From: Pseudomonadota bacterium
GTDB lineage: Bacteria > Pseudomonadota > Alphaproteobacteria > Rhizobiales > Xanthobacteraceae
Assembly: GCA_023435725.1 (NCBI GenBank)
Contig: JAEYRD010000242.1
Location: 8,625 to 72,624 of the forward strand
Length of the DNA: 64,000 bases
Direction of reading: 5' to 3'
Shown here piece by piece: positions 18,709 through 26,629 of this stretch. Both the position numbers and the translations under genes were made by a program. Below the pieces are notes generated by a model. It was not told where the DNA came from. It saw only the letters and a list, made by a program, of their open reading frames with translations, and searched no databases. The number at the start of each line of letters is the position of its first letter. Within the stretch, counting starts at the first letter, position 1.

Positions 18709-18735
18709 GGGCTTGAAAAGCCCCGCTTTAGCGGG
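18709..18735 (+). other. Two overlapping alternative hairpins in galE-ABC gap
   Basis: Hairpin 1 (18709-18723) pairs gggctt with aagccc around a 3-base loop; hairpin 2 (18722-18735) pairs cccgc with gcggg around ttta. They share bases 18722-18723 and cannot both form fully. No T-run follows either, so this may be chance or a weak attenuator ahead of the ABC gene. Confidence 0.3.
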
Positions 18736-18799
18736 CACAGAGGCCATTCGATCCCTGACGCGCGGGCAGGCTTTTTCCTGTGCCGTCAATGGACTACGG

Positions 18800-20608
18800 A
18801 TGGCCCAGTTTCCAAAGAAAATCACCGACGATCCCTATGCCGCAGCGATCCTGATTCGCCGCCTGGTCATGGAACAAGGGATCATCTACTGGCGGCGCTA
18901 CCTCGTCGCCTTCGCACTGATGGCGCTTGCCGCCGGATCGACCGCGGGCGCAACCTACGTGCTCGGCCAGGTCATCAACCAGGCCTATGTGGACAAGAAC
19001 ATCCCGGGCATCGCGATGTTCTCGGGCATCACGGTGATCCTGCTCTTCATCAAAGGCGTGGCGACCTACGGCCACATGGTGATCCTGACCAAGATCTCTA
19101 ACGCCATCCTCGCCACCAACCAGCGCCAGCTCTTCGCCAAGCTGATGCGCGAGAGCGTCGGCTTCTTCTCCGAACGGCATTCGTCCGAATTCCTGGCGCG
19201 GCTGACGGCCGGCGCCAAATCCATCACCGACGTCCTCAACATGCTGGTCAACGCCGTCGGGCGCGACCTCATGATGCTGCTCGCCATGATCGGCGTGATG
19301 GTGTGGCAGGATCCGGTGATGTCGTTCATCGGCCTCGTCGTGGTGCCCCCGGCGATGCTGGTGCTGCGCAAGCTGGTCAAGCGCATCAAGGGCCTCGCCT
19401 ACAACCAGTTCACCGGCACCGCCGACATCATGGAAACGATGCAGGAATCGCTGCAAGGCATCCGCACCGTCAAGGCGTTCACTCTCGAAGAGACCATGCA
19501 GAAGCGCATCGACGAGAACATCGCGATCGTCGAGCGCAACGCAAACAAGATGGCCCGCGTCGCCAACCGCTCCAACCCGCTGATGGAAATGCTCGGCGGC
19601 TTCGCGGTCGCCGGCTGCCTGCTCTATGGCGGCTACAGCGTGGTCGCGCTCAACGCCACGCCCGGCGCGTTCTTCTCCTTCATGACCGCGTTCCTGATGG
19701 CGACCGAGCCGGCCAAGCGGCTGGCGCGGCTCAATATCGACCTGAATAGCCAGCTCGTGGGCGCGCGCATGCTGCTCGAGGTCGTCGACAGCCCGGCGAG
19801 CGAGCATTCCGACGACGACAAGCCGGCGCTGAAACTGTCCGACGCGCGGATCGAGCTACGCGACGTCAGCTTCTCCTATCGCGCCAATGAAACTGTGCTT
19901 AACCGCATGAGTTTCACGGCCGAGCCCGGCAAGGTCACCGCGCTGGTCGGCCCCTCCGGCGGCGGCAAGTCGACCGTGCTGGGGCTGCTGCTGCGCTTCT
20001 ACGAGGTGACGCAGGGCGACATCGTGATCGACGGCCAGTCGATCAACTCAGTCTCGCGCAAGTCGCTGCGGGCACAGACCGCCTATGTCGGCCAGGACGT
20101 CTATCTGTTCCGCGACACCATCCGCAACAACATCGCCTTCGGCCGGCCGGGCGCGAGCGAGGACGAGATCATCGAGGCGGCGAAGGCGGCCTGCGCGCAT
20201 GATTTCATCATGGGCTTCCCGCTCGGCTACGACACGCCGGTCGGCGAGCACGGCACGCAGCTCTCGGGCGGCCAGCGCCAGCGCATCGCGGTGGCGCGCG
20301 CGCTGATCAAGAGCGCGCCGATCATCCTGCTGGACGAAGCCACCGCTGCGCTCGACTCGGAATCCGAGCGGCAGGTGCAGGAGGCGATCGAGCATCTCTG
20401 CCGGAATCGCACCACCATCGTGATCGCGCATCGCCTGCACACCATCATGCACGCCGACGCGATCCTGGTGGTCGAGGGTGGCGAGATCGTCGAGCAGGGC
20501 CGGCACGACGAGCTGCTTCGTCGCGGCGGCCGTTACGCCTCGTTCTTCCGACTGCAACACCACGACGCCAGCCCTTTGGGGCTGGCGCCGGTCAGTGCAA
20601 CCGCATAG
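18800..20608 (+). CDS. ABC exporter, MsbA-like (fused TMD-NBD half transporter)
   Basis: Encodes 602 residues from the ATG at 18800; a longer frame from 18707 adds an unlikely N-terminus. A six-TM type I exporter domain (about 30-330) contains 'RLTAGAKSITDVLNMLVNAVGRDLMM' and coupling-helix sequence. The nucleotide-binding domain follows with Walker A GPSGGGKST (about residue 401), Q-loop 'AYVGQDVYLF', signature LSGGQRQR, Walker B 'IILLDEAT' and the H-switch in 'IAHRLHT'. It works as a homodimer in the inner membrane. MsbA-like lipid or lipid-linked sugar flipping is suggested by neighbouring lpcC and galE; a drug or peptide substrate is possible. Confidence 0.9.
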   Translation: MAQFPKKITDDPYAAAILIRRLVMEQGIIYWRRYLVAFALMALAAGSTAGATYVLGQVINQAYVDKNIPGIAMFSGITVILLFIKGVATYGHMVILTKISNAILATNQRQLFAKLMRESVGFFSERHSSEFLARLTAGAKSITDVLNMLVNAVGRDLMMLLAMIGVMVWQDPVMSFIGLVVVPPAMLVLRKLVKRIKGLAYNQFTGTADIMETMQESLQGIRTVKAFTLEETMQKRIDENIAIVERNANKMARVANRSNPLMEMLGGFAVAGCLLYGGYSVVALNATPGAFFSFMTAFLMATEPAKRLARLNIDLNSQLVGARMLLEVVDSPASEHSDDDKPALKLSDARIELRDVSFSYRANETVLNRMSFTAEPGKVTALVGPSGGGKSTVLGLLLRFYEVTQGDIVIDGQSINSVSRKSLRAQTAYVGQDVYLFRDTIRNNIAFGRPGASEDEIIEAAKAACAHDFIMGFPLGYDTPVGEHGTQLSGGQRQRIAVARALIKSAPIILLDEATAALDSESERQVQEAIEHLCRNRTTIVIAHRLHTIMHADAILVVEGGEIVEQGRHDELLRRGGRYASFFRLQHHDASPLGLAPVSATA

Positions 20609-20643
20609 CATTCATCTCACCTCAAGAGCAGCGAGACCGCTTC

Positions 20644-21345
20644 ATGAACGCCGCCTCCTACGTCATCCCGCTTCCGCCCCAGGCTTCGCTTCCCGTCGTC
20701 GGCGAGAGCGGCCGCTATCCGGTGCGCCGCATCTGGTGCGTCGGCCGCAACTATCTCGAGCACATCCGCGAGATGGGCAATGACGAGCGCGCTCCGCCGT
20801 TCTTCTTCGCCAAGCACGCCGACATGCTGGTGCCCGATGGTGCCACCATTCCCTATCCGCCGCTGACCAAGGACCTGCACCACGAGGTCGAGCTGATCGT
20901 CGCGATGAAGAGCGGCGGCCTCAACATCCCCGCCGACAAGGCGCTCGACCATGTCTACGGCTACGCCGTCGGCATCGACCTCACCCGCCGCGACCTCCAG
21001 ATCGCCTCGCGCAAGAAGGAGCGCCCCTGGGAGATCGGCAAGTCGTTCGACGACTCCGCCCCCTGCTCCGCGGTGCAGCCGGCATCGAAGATCGGCCATC
21101 CCTCCAAGGGCAAGATCTGGCTCACGGTCAACGGCAAGGAAGCCCAGAAGGGCGACCTCACCGAGCTGATCTGGAACGTGCCTGAAATCATCTGGCAGCT
21201 CTCCCAGCAGGTCAAGCTCGCCGCCGGCGATATCATCATGACGGGCACACCGGCCGGCGTGTCGCAGCTCCAGCCGGGCGACAAGCTCGAATGCGGCGTC
21301 GACGGCGTCGGCACGCTGAAGGTCTCGATCGGCCAGCCGGAATAG
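20644..21345 (+). CDS. Fumarylacetoacetate hydrolase (FAH) family protein
   Basis: A 233-residue single-domain FAH-fold hydrolase. The metal-binding acidic residues appear in 'HHEVEL' (ExE pair) and 'GIDLTRRDLQ' (Asp), with 'MTGTPAGVSQLQPGDKLE' as the C-terminal family signature. 'RRIWCVGRNYLEH' is the usual N-terminal strand. Members hydrolyse acylpyruvates (fumarylpyruvate, maleylpyruvate) or decarboxylate oxaloacetate; acylpyruvase is the best general call. It is 35 bp after the ABC exporter, so perhaps co-transcribed although unrelated in function. A strong bidirectional terminator follows at 21373. Confidence 0.9.
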   Translation: MNAASYVIPLPPQASLPVVGESGRYPVRRIWCVGRNYLEHIREMGNDERAPPFFFAKHADMLVPDGATIPYPPLTKDLHHEVELIVAMKSGGLNIPADKALDHVYGYAVGIDLTRRDLQIASRKKERPWEIGKSFDDSAPCSAVQPASKIGHPSKGKIWLTVNGKEAQKGDLTELIWNVPEIIWQLSQQVKLAAGDIIMTGTPAGVSQLQPGDKLECGVDGVGTLKVSIGQPE

Positions 21346-21372
21346 GCTGCCCCCGCATTCACCGAAATTGCC

Positions 21373-21401
21373 AAAGCCCCGGACGCAGCGTCCGGGGCTT
21401 T
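21373..21401. terminator. Bidirectional rho-independent terminator
   Basis: A perfect 12-bp stem (aaagccccggac / gtccggggcttt) with loop gcagc lies between the convergent FAH and MFS genes. The A/T ends give a short U-tract on either strand. Confidence 0.85.
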
Positions 21402-21423
21402 CTTGCGATCGGCCTTCTCGATC

Positions 21424-22764
21424 TCAGGCCTGCGAGCCGTGCGCGCCCACGGCGTTGATGTCCTTCCCGGTGTAGTCGGTCATCAGCGCGGTCGCGACCA
21501 GCGTGATGATGCTGCAGATCGCGATATAGACCGCGATGGCGGTCGACGTATGGAACCTGCCGAACAACCAGGCTGCGATCAGCGGCGCGGGACCGCCGGC
21601 GATCACGGACGCAAACTGGTAGCCGAGCGACGCCCCGCTGTAGCGCAGGCGTCCGGTAAAGCTCTCGGCGATCAGCGCAGCTTGCGGACCGTACATCATG
21701 TCGTGCGGGATCAGCGACAGCACGATCGCGAGGAAGATGACCGTCTCCAATCCGGTATTGAGCATCGCGTAGTAGATGAAGCCGAAGATGCCGGTGACGA
21801 CCGCCCCGGCCATGTACATATTCTTGCGGCCGAGCAAATCGGACAGATGACCGCAGACCGGAATCGTCACGAACGACACCACCGAGGCCGACAGCACCGC
21901 GGTCAGCAGGAAGTCGCGCGACATATGCAGCGAACCGATGCCGTAGGAAAAGACGAACGCGGTGAAGATGTAGAACGGCGCCTGCTCGGCCATGCGCGCG
22001 AAGGCCGAAAGCAGGATTTCCTTCGGATGCTGCTTGATCACCGTCAACATCGGCGTGCGGTCGAGCCGACGCTCGGCCAGCAGCTTGGAGAACACGGGCG
22101 TTTCGAGGATGCCGAGCCGGATGTAGAGGCCGACGCCGACCAGGATCAGGCTGAGCGCAAATGGTATGCGCCAGCCCCAGGCCAGGAACTGGTCGCCCGC
22201 CATCTGGCTGAATGCCAGCACGGCGAGGTTGGCAAGAAACAGGCCGCAAGGCACGCCAAATTGCGGCCAGGACGCGATCAATCCGCGGGACCGGTCGTTG
22301 CGCGCCCATTCCATCGACATCAGCACCGAGCCGCCCCATTCGCCGCCGACGCCCACCCCCTGGATGAAGCGAAGCACGGTCAGGATCACCGCGCCCCATA
22401 TGCCGATGCTCGAATATGTCGGCACCACGGCCACCGCCGCTGTCGCCAGTCCCATCAGCAGCAATGTCGCAATCAGAGTCGATTTTCGGCCGATGCGATC
22501 GCCGTAGTGTCCGAAAATTGCGGCGCCGATCGGACGCGCGACGAAGCCGACCGCATAGATGGCAAATGCCTCGAGCGTGCCAACCCAGGGATCGGAATTC
22601 GGGAAGAACAGCTTGGCGAAAACCAGGCCCGTAACCGTGCTGTAGAGGAAGAAATCATACCATTCGATCGCCGTCCCCACCGTAGAGGCGATGACGGCGC
22701 GGCGAAGTTGGATCTGATGCTCGGATGGGGGCAGTTGGGCGGCGTCGAGACCAAGCGTTGTCAT
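21424..22764 (-). CDS. MFS metabolite:H+ symporter (MHS family)
   Basis: A 446-residue, twelve-TM major facilitator of the metabolite:H+ symporter family (ShiA/KgtP/ProP type). Its hallmarks are 'GTAIEWYDFFLYSTVTGLVF' in TM1, 'FVARPIGAAIFGHYGDRIGRK' at the loop 2-3 motif, and 'RFIQGVGVGGEWGGSVLM' in TM4. Such proteins import dicarboxylates, betaines or aromatic acids with protons; the substrate cannot be deduced. A purine-rich RBS (GAAGGAGACG) precedes the ATG. The leader contains a perfect small hairpin at 22801-22815 (GACCC / GGGTC). Monocistronic. Confidence 0.92.
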   Translation of the reverse strand: MTTLGLDAAQLPPSEHQIQLRRAVIASTVGTAIEWYDFFLYSTVTGLVFAKLFFPNSDPWVGTLEAFAIYAVGFVARPIGAAIFGHYGDRIGRKSTLIATLLLMGLATAAVAVVPTYSSIGIWGAVILTVLRFIQGVGVGGEWGGSVLMSMEWARNDRSRGLIASWPQFGVPCGLFLANLAVLAFSQMAGDQFLAWGWRIPFALSLILVGVGLYIRLGILETPVFSKLLAERRLDRTPMLTVIKQHPKEILLSAFARMAEQAPFYIFTAFVFSYGIGSLHMSRDFLLTAVLSASVVSFVTIPVCGHLSDLLGRKNMYMAGAVVTGIFGFIYYAMLNTGLETVIFLAIVLSLIPHDMMYGPQAALIAESFTGRLRYSGASLGYQFASVIAGGPAPLIAAWLFGRFHTSTAIAVYIAICSIITLVATALMTDYTGKDINAVGAHGSQA

Positions 22765-22928
22765 GGGAGCGTCTCCTTCTGACGCGCCCCCCTTCGGTTT
22801 GACCCTGACCGGGTCGTTCCCTACAAACCAACTTGCGCGTCAGAGGGTTCCGGCAAACCGCAATCGGCGTATAGAACTTTCGTCGGTCGCAAGGGCCCGA
22901 AGCTAGGCTGAAAGCACGCCAGGCCGCA

Positions 22929-23387
22929 CTACCGCGCCTTCACCGGGCGATTGGCGTGGCTGGCCTGCGGCACACCGCGGTTGAGTGACATATGCGAATG
23001 CACACACAGCCAACCATCGGCATTCCCTAGAAACACCATGGTGGCACGGCCCGGGCGCGGAAACGCGCTGCCGTCTGGATGGTAGCCCGTGCTCGTCCAC
23101 GGCGCGATCACCGTCGCCATCGCGCCATCGGGAGAGGTCAGGGTAGAGGTCTGATCGAGGACGAAACGGAAGTCGGTCGTCTTTGGCCAGACATTGTCCC
23201 ATTGGGTCGAGACCCATTGATCGAGGCCCGGGACGACATCGTTATGGGTGCCGAAGGCCAGCACATCCGGGTGGAAGAGCGGCCGCGCCGAAGCGTAGTC
23301 GACCTCGCGGACATAGCCCGCGAAAGTCTCCAGCCACCCGCGGAAGAATTGCACTATCTCAGCGTTCGCAAGTGGCAACCGGGCCAT
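22929..23387 (-). CDS. NTF2-like/SnoaL-like domain protein
   Basis: Encodes 152 residues from the ATG at 23387, selected because GGAG stands six bases upstream; ATGs at 23399 and 23435 are in frame but lack an RBS. The content suggests the cone-shaped alpha+beta NTF2 fold: N-terminal helices (AEIVQFFRGWLETFAGYV), 'DVLAFGTHNDVVPGLDQW', then alternating strands ending 'GWLCVHSHMSLNRG'. Similar proteins are either small enzymes (isomerases, DUF4440 type) or ligand-binding accessory proteins; function here is unknown. It is divergent from mosB across 132 bp, so a shared promoter region is possible but no functional link is shown. Confidence 0.75.
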   Translation of the reverse strand: MARLPLANAEIVQFFRGWLETFAGYVREVDYASARPLFHPDVLAFGTHNDVVPGLDQWVSTQWDNVWPKTTDFRFVLDQTSTLTSPDGAMATVIAPWTSTGYHPDGSAFPRPGRATMVFLGNADGWLCVHSHMSLNRGVPQASHANRPVKAR

Positions 23388-23519
23388 TGCCTGCTCCATA
23401 TTTGGTCGGTAGATCGCGAACAACCTTGTTGCCATGGCCCGAAGTGTGCAGCAAGATTTGCGGGCGGCGCCGATGGGCCCGCGGCAAACACTGCATCAGG
23501 AAACGAGAGGACGTCTCGG

Positions 23520-24332
23520 ATGTCGAACGCCATCACCGAGCTTGAAGGGCTGTTGATGCAGCGCTCGCTCACCGACCCGCAGCTTCTCGCCGCGGCGGAG
23601 GCAGCTTCGGACTTCCGCATCCTGCCGGATGCCACCGTGATCAAGATCGGCGGCCAGAGCGTGATCGATCGCGGCCGGGCCGCGGTCTATCCGCTCGTCG
23701 AGGAGATCGTCGCGGCCCGCAAGGCGCACAAGCTTCTGATTGGGACCGGCGCCGGCACCCGCGCGCGGCATCTCTATTCGATTGCAGCGGGGCTTCGCCT
23801 GCCGGCCGGCGTGCTGTCGCAGCTCGGCGCCTCCGTCGCCGATCAGAACGCCGCAATGCTCGGACAGCTCCTCGCCAAGCACGGCATTTCCGCCGTCAGC
23901 AGCGCCGGGCTCTCGTCCGTGCCGCTGTTCCTCGCCGAAGTGAACGCCGTCATCTTCAGCGGCATGCCGCCCTATAGCCTGTGGATGCGGCCCGCGGCCG
24001 AGGGCGTGATCCCTCCCTATCGCACCGACGCCGGATGCTTCCTCGTTGCAGAGCAGTTCGGCTGCAAGGCGATGATCTATGTGAAGGACGAGAACGGCCT
24101 CTACACCGCGAACCCGAAGACGTCGAAGAACGCCACCTTCATTCCCAAGATTTCGGTGGCCGAGATGAAGGCCAAGGGCCTGCAGGACTCCATCCTGGAA
24201 TTCCCCGTGCTCGATCTCCTCACCGCCTCGCGCCACGTCCGCGAGGTGCAGATCGTCAATGGTCTCGTTCCCGGCAACCTCACCCGCGCACTCGCGGGCG
24301 AGCATGTCGGCACCATCATCACCGCGAGCTGA
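23520..24332 (+). CDS. mosB: Molybdenum storage protein beta subunit
   Basis: Encodes 270 residues from the ATG at 23520 (an open frame runs further upstream but similarity starts here). The protein follows the Azotobacter vinelandii MoSto beta subunit almost end to end as I recall it, e.g. 'ELEGLLMQRSLTDPQLLAA', 'VIKIGGQSVIDRGRAAVYP', 'LLIGTGAGTRARHLYSIA', 'FSGMPPYSLWMRPAAEGV' and 'NGLVPGNLTRALAGEHVG'. It belongs to the amino-acid-kinase/UMP-kinase fold. In Azotobacter three alpha-beta dimers form a cage that stores about a hundred Mo atoms as polyoxomolybdate, using ATP. Genes are ordered mosB-mosA with 13 bp between, so they are surely co-expressed. Confidence 0.95.
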   Translation: MSNAITELEGLLMQRSLTDPQLLAAAEAASDFRILPDATVIKIGGQSVIDRGRAAVYPLVEEIVAARKAHKLLIGTGAGTRARHLYSIAAGLRLPAGVLSQLGASVADQNAAMLGQLLAKHGISAVSSAGLSSVPLFLAEVNAVIFSGMPPYSLWMRPAAEGVIPPYRTDAGCFLVAEQFGCKAMIYVKDENGLYTANPKTSKNATFIPKISVAEMKAKGLQDSILEFPVLDLLTASRHVREVQIVNGLVPGNLTRALAGEHVGTIITAS

Positions 24333-24345
24333 AGAGACCTTGGCC

Positions 24346-25173
24346 ATGACTATCACCACCCAGATCAAGCACGTCGCCTCGCCGCTCGCGCGCCAGACTC
24401 TTCTCGACGGCAATCTCACCCGTCCCGTCGCCGGCAACCGCCCGATCAAGCTCCTGCCCTGGGTGCAGGTCATCAAGATCGGCGGCCGCATCATGGATCG
24501 AGGTCACGAAGCGATCCTTCCGCTCGTCGACGAGCTGCGTTCGCTGCTATCAGAGCATCGCCTACTCATCCTGACCGGCGCGGGGATCCGCGCCCGTCAT
24601 CTCTACAGCGTCGGTCTTGACCTCGGTCTGCCGGTCGGCTCGCTCGCGCCGCTCGCCGCCAGCGAGGCCGGCCAGAACGGCCACATCCTGGCGAGCCTGC
24701 TCGCGCCGGAGGGCGTGTCCTATATCGAACACCCCACCATCGCGAGCCAGCTCGCGATCCACCTCAGTGCGGCTCGCGCGGTCGTCGGCAGCGCCTTTCC
24801 GCCGTACCACCATCACGAGTTTCCGTCGTCGCGCATCCCGCAGCATCGGGCCGACACCGGCGCCTTCCTGCTCGCCGACGCACTCGGGGCCGCGGGCCTC
24901 ACCATCGTGGAGGACGTCGACGGCATCTACACCACCGATCCCAATGGCGCTGACGGCAAAAAGGCGGAGCTGCTGAAGGAAGCCAGCGCCGCCGAGCTTG
25001 GGAAGCTCAAGGGCACGCTCCCGTTCGATCCCGCGCTGCTCGAGGTCATGGCGAACGCACGGCACATCGCGCGCGTGCAGGTGGTGAACGGCCTCGTTCC
25101 CGGCCGGCTTACGGCGGCGCTGCGCGGCCAGCATGTGGGGACGATCATCCATACCGCCGCGCGGCCGGCGTAA
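24346..25173 (+). CDS. mosA: Molybdenum storage protein alpha subunit
   Basis: A 275-residue paralog of MosB, matching Azotobacter MosA in segments such as 'IKHVASPLARQTLLDGNLT', 'KLLPWVQVIKIGGRIMDRG', 'LAPLAASEAGQNGHILAS' and 'NGLVPGRLTAALRGQHVGT'. The cluster-binding region is visible: 'GVSYIEHPT' (E128) and 'FPPYHHHEFPSSRIP' with a His triplet at 155-157, corresponding to Glu129 and His156 described for the Azotobacter protein (one residue shorter here). The nucleotide-binding Gly-rich loop 'KIGGR' and 'LTGAGIRARH' are intact. It closes the two-gene operon and is followed by a strong terminator. Presumably it supplies Mo for nitrogenase or other molybdoenzymes. Confidence 0.95.
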   Translation: MTITTQIKHVASPLARQTLLDGNLTRPVAGNRPIKLLPWVQVIKIGGRIMDRGHEAILPLVDELRSLLSEHRLLILTGAGIRARHLYSVGLDLGLPVGSLAPLAASEAGQNGHILASLLAPEGVSYIEHPTIASQLAIHLSAARAVVGSAFPPYHHHEFPSSRIPQHRADTGAFLLADALGAAGLTIVEDVDGIYTTDPNGADGKKAELLKEASAAELGKLKGTLPFDPALLEVMANARHIARVQVVNGLVPGRLTAALRGQHVGTIIHTAARPA

Positions 25174-25193
25174 CATCGCCGCCTGGTCCACAA

Positions 25194-25225
25194 AAAAAGC
25201 CCCGGACCACGCTCCGGGGCTTTTT
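25194..25225. terminator. Bidirectional rho-independent terminator
   Basis: A perfect 13-bp stem (aaaaagccccgga / tccggggcttttt) with a 6-base loop ends mosBA and, on the other strand, the lpxO-like gene. Confidence 0.9.
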
Positions 25226-25247
25226 GGCTTTCAATGCGCCGCTGCGA

Positions 25248-26177
25248 TCACCGCAGCGCCGACATCACGATCAGGCCGAGGATCAGCGCCGTCAGCGAGT
25301 ATTTCAGCGTGTAATAGACGTTGCGGTTCCACTCCTTGACCTTGCGGCTGCCGAGATGGATCTCGTACAGCTTGCCGAAGACCTTGTTGAGCGCGCCGAT
25401 GTTCTCGCCGTCGACGTTCTGGGTCGCCGACGCCTTGACGATGTGATGGCTGACCCAGCGGTTGATCGCGGTCATGAAGCCATACTTCATCGGACGCTCG
25501 ACGTCGCAGAACAGGATGATGCGGTTGACGTCTGTTGCGTTCTCCGCGCTGTGAATGAAGGTCTCGTCGAACATGAAAGCTTCGCCGTCGCGCCAGACGC
25601 ATTCGACGCCGTCGACCAGGATGCGGCACTTGTTCGAGTTCGGCGTGACAAGGCCGAGGTGATAGCGCAACGAGCCGGCGAAGGGATCGCGGTGCGCTCC
25701 CAGCTTGCCGCCCGGCGGCAGCATCGCGAACATCGCACCATGCACGCTCGGAATCGAGTTAAGCAGCTCCACCGTCTTCGGGCACAGCGTGCGTGCCGAG
25801 GGCAGGAAGTCATCGTACCATTTCAGGTAAAAGCGCTTCCAGCCGCTCTTGAAGAACGAATAGAAGCCCCAGTCATTGTTCTTGGCGGCTGCGCGAATGA
25901 ATCCTTCGTCGAACAGGCGTACCGCCTCGTCACGAATGGTCTCCCAGTTCTCGCTGAGCAGCTTGAGCTCGGGAAACTGCTCGACCGAGATCACCGGCCT
26001 GTTCGGCACCGCCGAGCCCGCATACATGAGCACGTTGTAGGGTGCGAGATAGGTCGAGTGATCGCCGAGCTGGCGCGCGAAACGCAGTCGCTGCTTGCCG
26101 CGGAAGTGAACATAAATCGTCGATGCCGCAAGCACATAGAGAACGACAAGTTGCGGCGCAAAGAGCTGTTTCAGCAT
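25248..26177 (-). CDS. lpxO: LpxO-like Fe(II)/2-oxoglutarate dioxygenase (aspartyl/asparaginyl beta-hydroxylase family)
   Basis: Encodes 309 residues from the ATG at 26177; an upstream in-frame ATG (26246) adds an unlikely 23 residues. The N-terminal TM (VVLYVLAASTIYVHFRG) and the following 'DHSTYLAPYNVLMYAGSAVPN' are typical of LpxO, the enzyme that 2-hydroxylates a fatty acid of lipid A at the inner membrane. The iron site is H162-x-D164 ('GAHRDPF') with distal His209 ('FIHSAEN'), and R219 fits 2-oxoglutarate binding. A second hydrophobic stretch at the C-terminus (YSLTALILGLIVMSAL) may anchor it again. Exact substrate (lipid A versus another acyl or peptide group) is inferred. Monocistronic, convergent with mosBA. 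Confidence 0.85.
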   Translation of the reverse strand: MLKQLFAPQLVVLYVLAASTIYVHFRGKQRLRFARQLGDHSTYLAPYNVLMYAGSAVPNRPVISVEQFPELKLLSENWETIRDEAVRLFDEGFIRAAAKNNDWGFYSFFKSGWKRFYLKWYDDFLPSARTLCPKTVELLNSIPSVHGAMFAMLPPGGKLGAHRDPFAGSLRYHLGLVTPNSNKCRILVDGVECVWRDGEAFMFDETFIHSAENATDVNRIILFCDVERPMKYGFMTAINRWVSHHIVKASATQNVDGENIGALNKVFGKLYEIHLGSRKVKEWNRNVYYTLKYSLTALILGLIVMSALR

Positions 26178-26317
26178 ATCCCCATCCCAAGTGACCCAGC
26201 CGGGGTGTCGTCTAGCTCGCCCCAGCTCCAGCGGCAAGATATTCACCGGTGGGCCGTAATCACTCTCAGGAGAGCAGGGAATGCAACTTGGGGCTCAAAC
26301 TGGCCGAACGAACCGAA

Positions 26318-26473
26318 TCACGCCCGCGACAGTGCCTGAAGACCTTTGAAGGTAAGGCGCTTCGGGTCCTTGACGCCCGCGAGATAGAGCCGGCGGATGA
26401 AGGCGCTGACGGCGTCGCGGTCGCAATCGGTCAGCGCGACGACGGCGTCGATCGCGATCTTCTGGGCTTCCAT
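26318..26473 (-). CDS. 51-residue conserved-looking small protein
   Basis: A short reading from the ATG at 26473 with a strong RBS (GAGGTGAG). The product starts MEAQKIAIDAVVALTDCDRD and continues with a basic helical segment (AFIRRLYLAGVKDPKRL) before a stop at 26318. Composition is balanced and soluble, with no Arg/Ser excess of the kind seen in spurious GC-rich frames. It is probably a genuine small protein of unknown function. It stands between lpxO and the LysR gene, all on the reverse strand, with 140 bp to the lpxO start. Confidence 0.6.
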   Translation of the reverse strand: MEAQKIAIDAVVALTDCDRDAVSAFIRRLYLAGVKDPKRLTFKGLQALSRA

Positions 26474-26629
26474 TGGGCTCACCTCGGCCTTGCGAGTAAC
26501 CCCGGCCGAGACAGGCTAGGACCCGCCGGTTAATCTTGCGTTAACCGTCTGGGCAGGATGGCTGATTCAGCCCGGCGTCCGAATACGCAAAATAACGCAT
26601 TGGCGGCGCCCCCTGCGAGGCTCCGAAGG

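Noticed and set aside
22765..22928. Possible riboswitch in the leader of the MFS gene
   Set aside because: A 15-bp perfect hairpin (22801-22815) exists, but no known aptamer core is visible.
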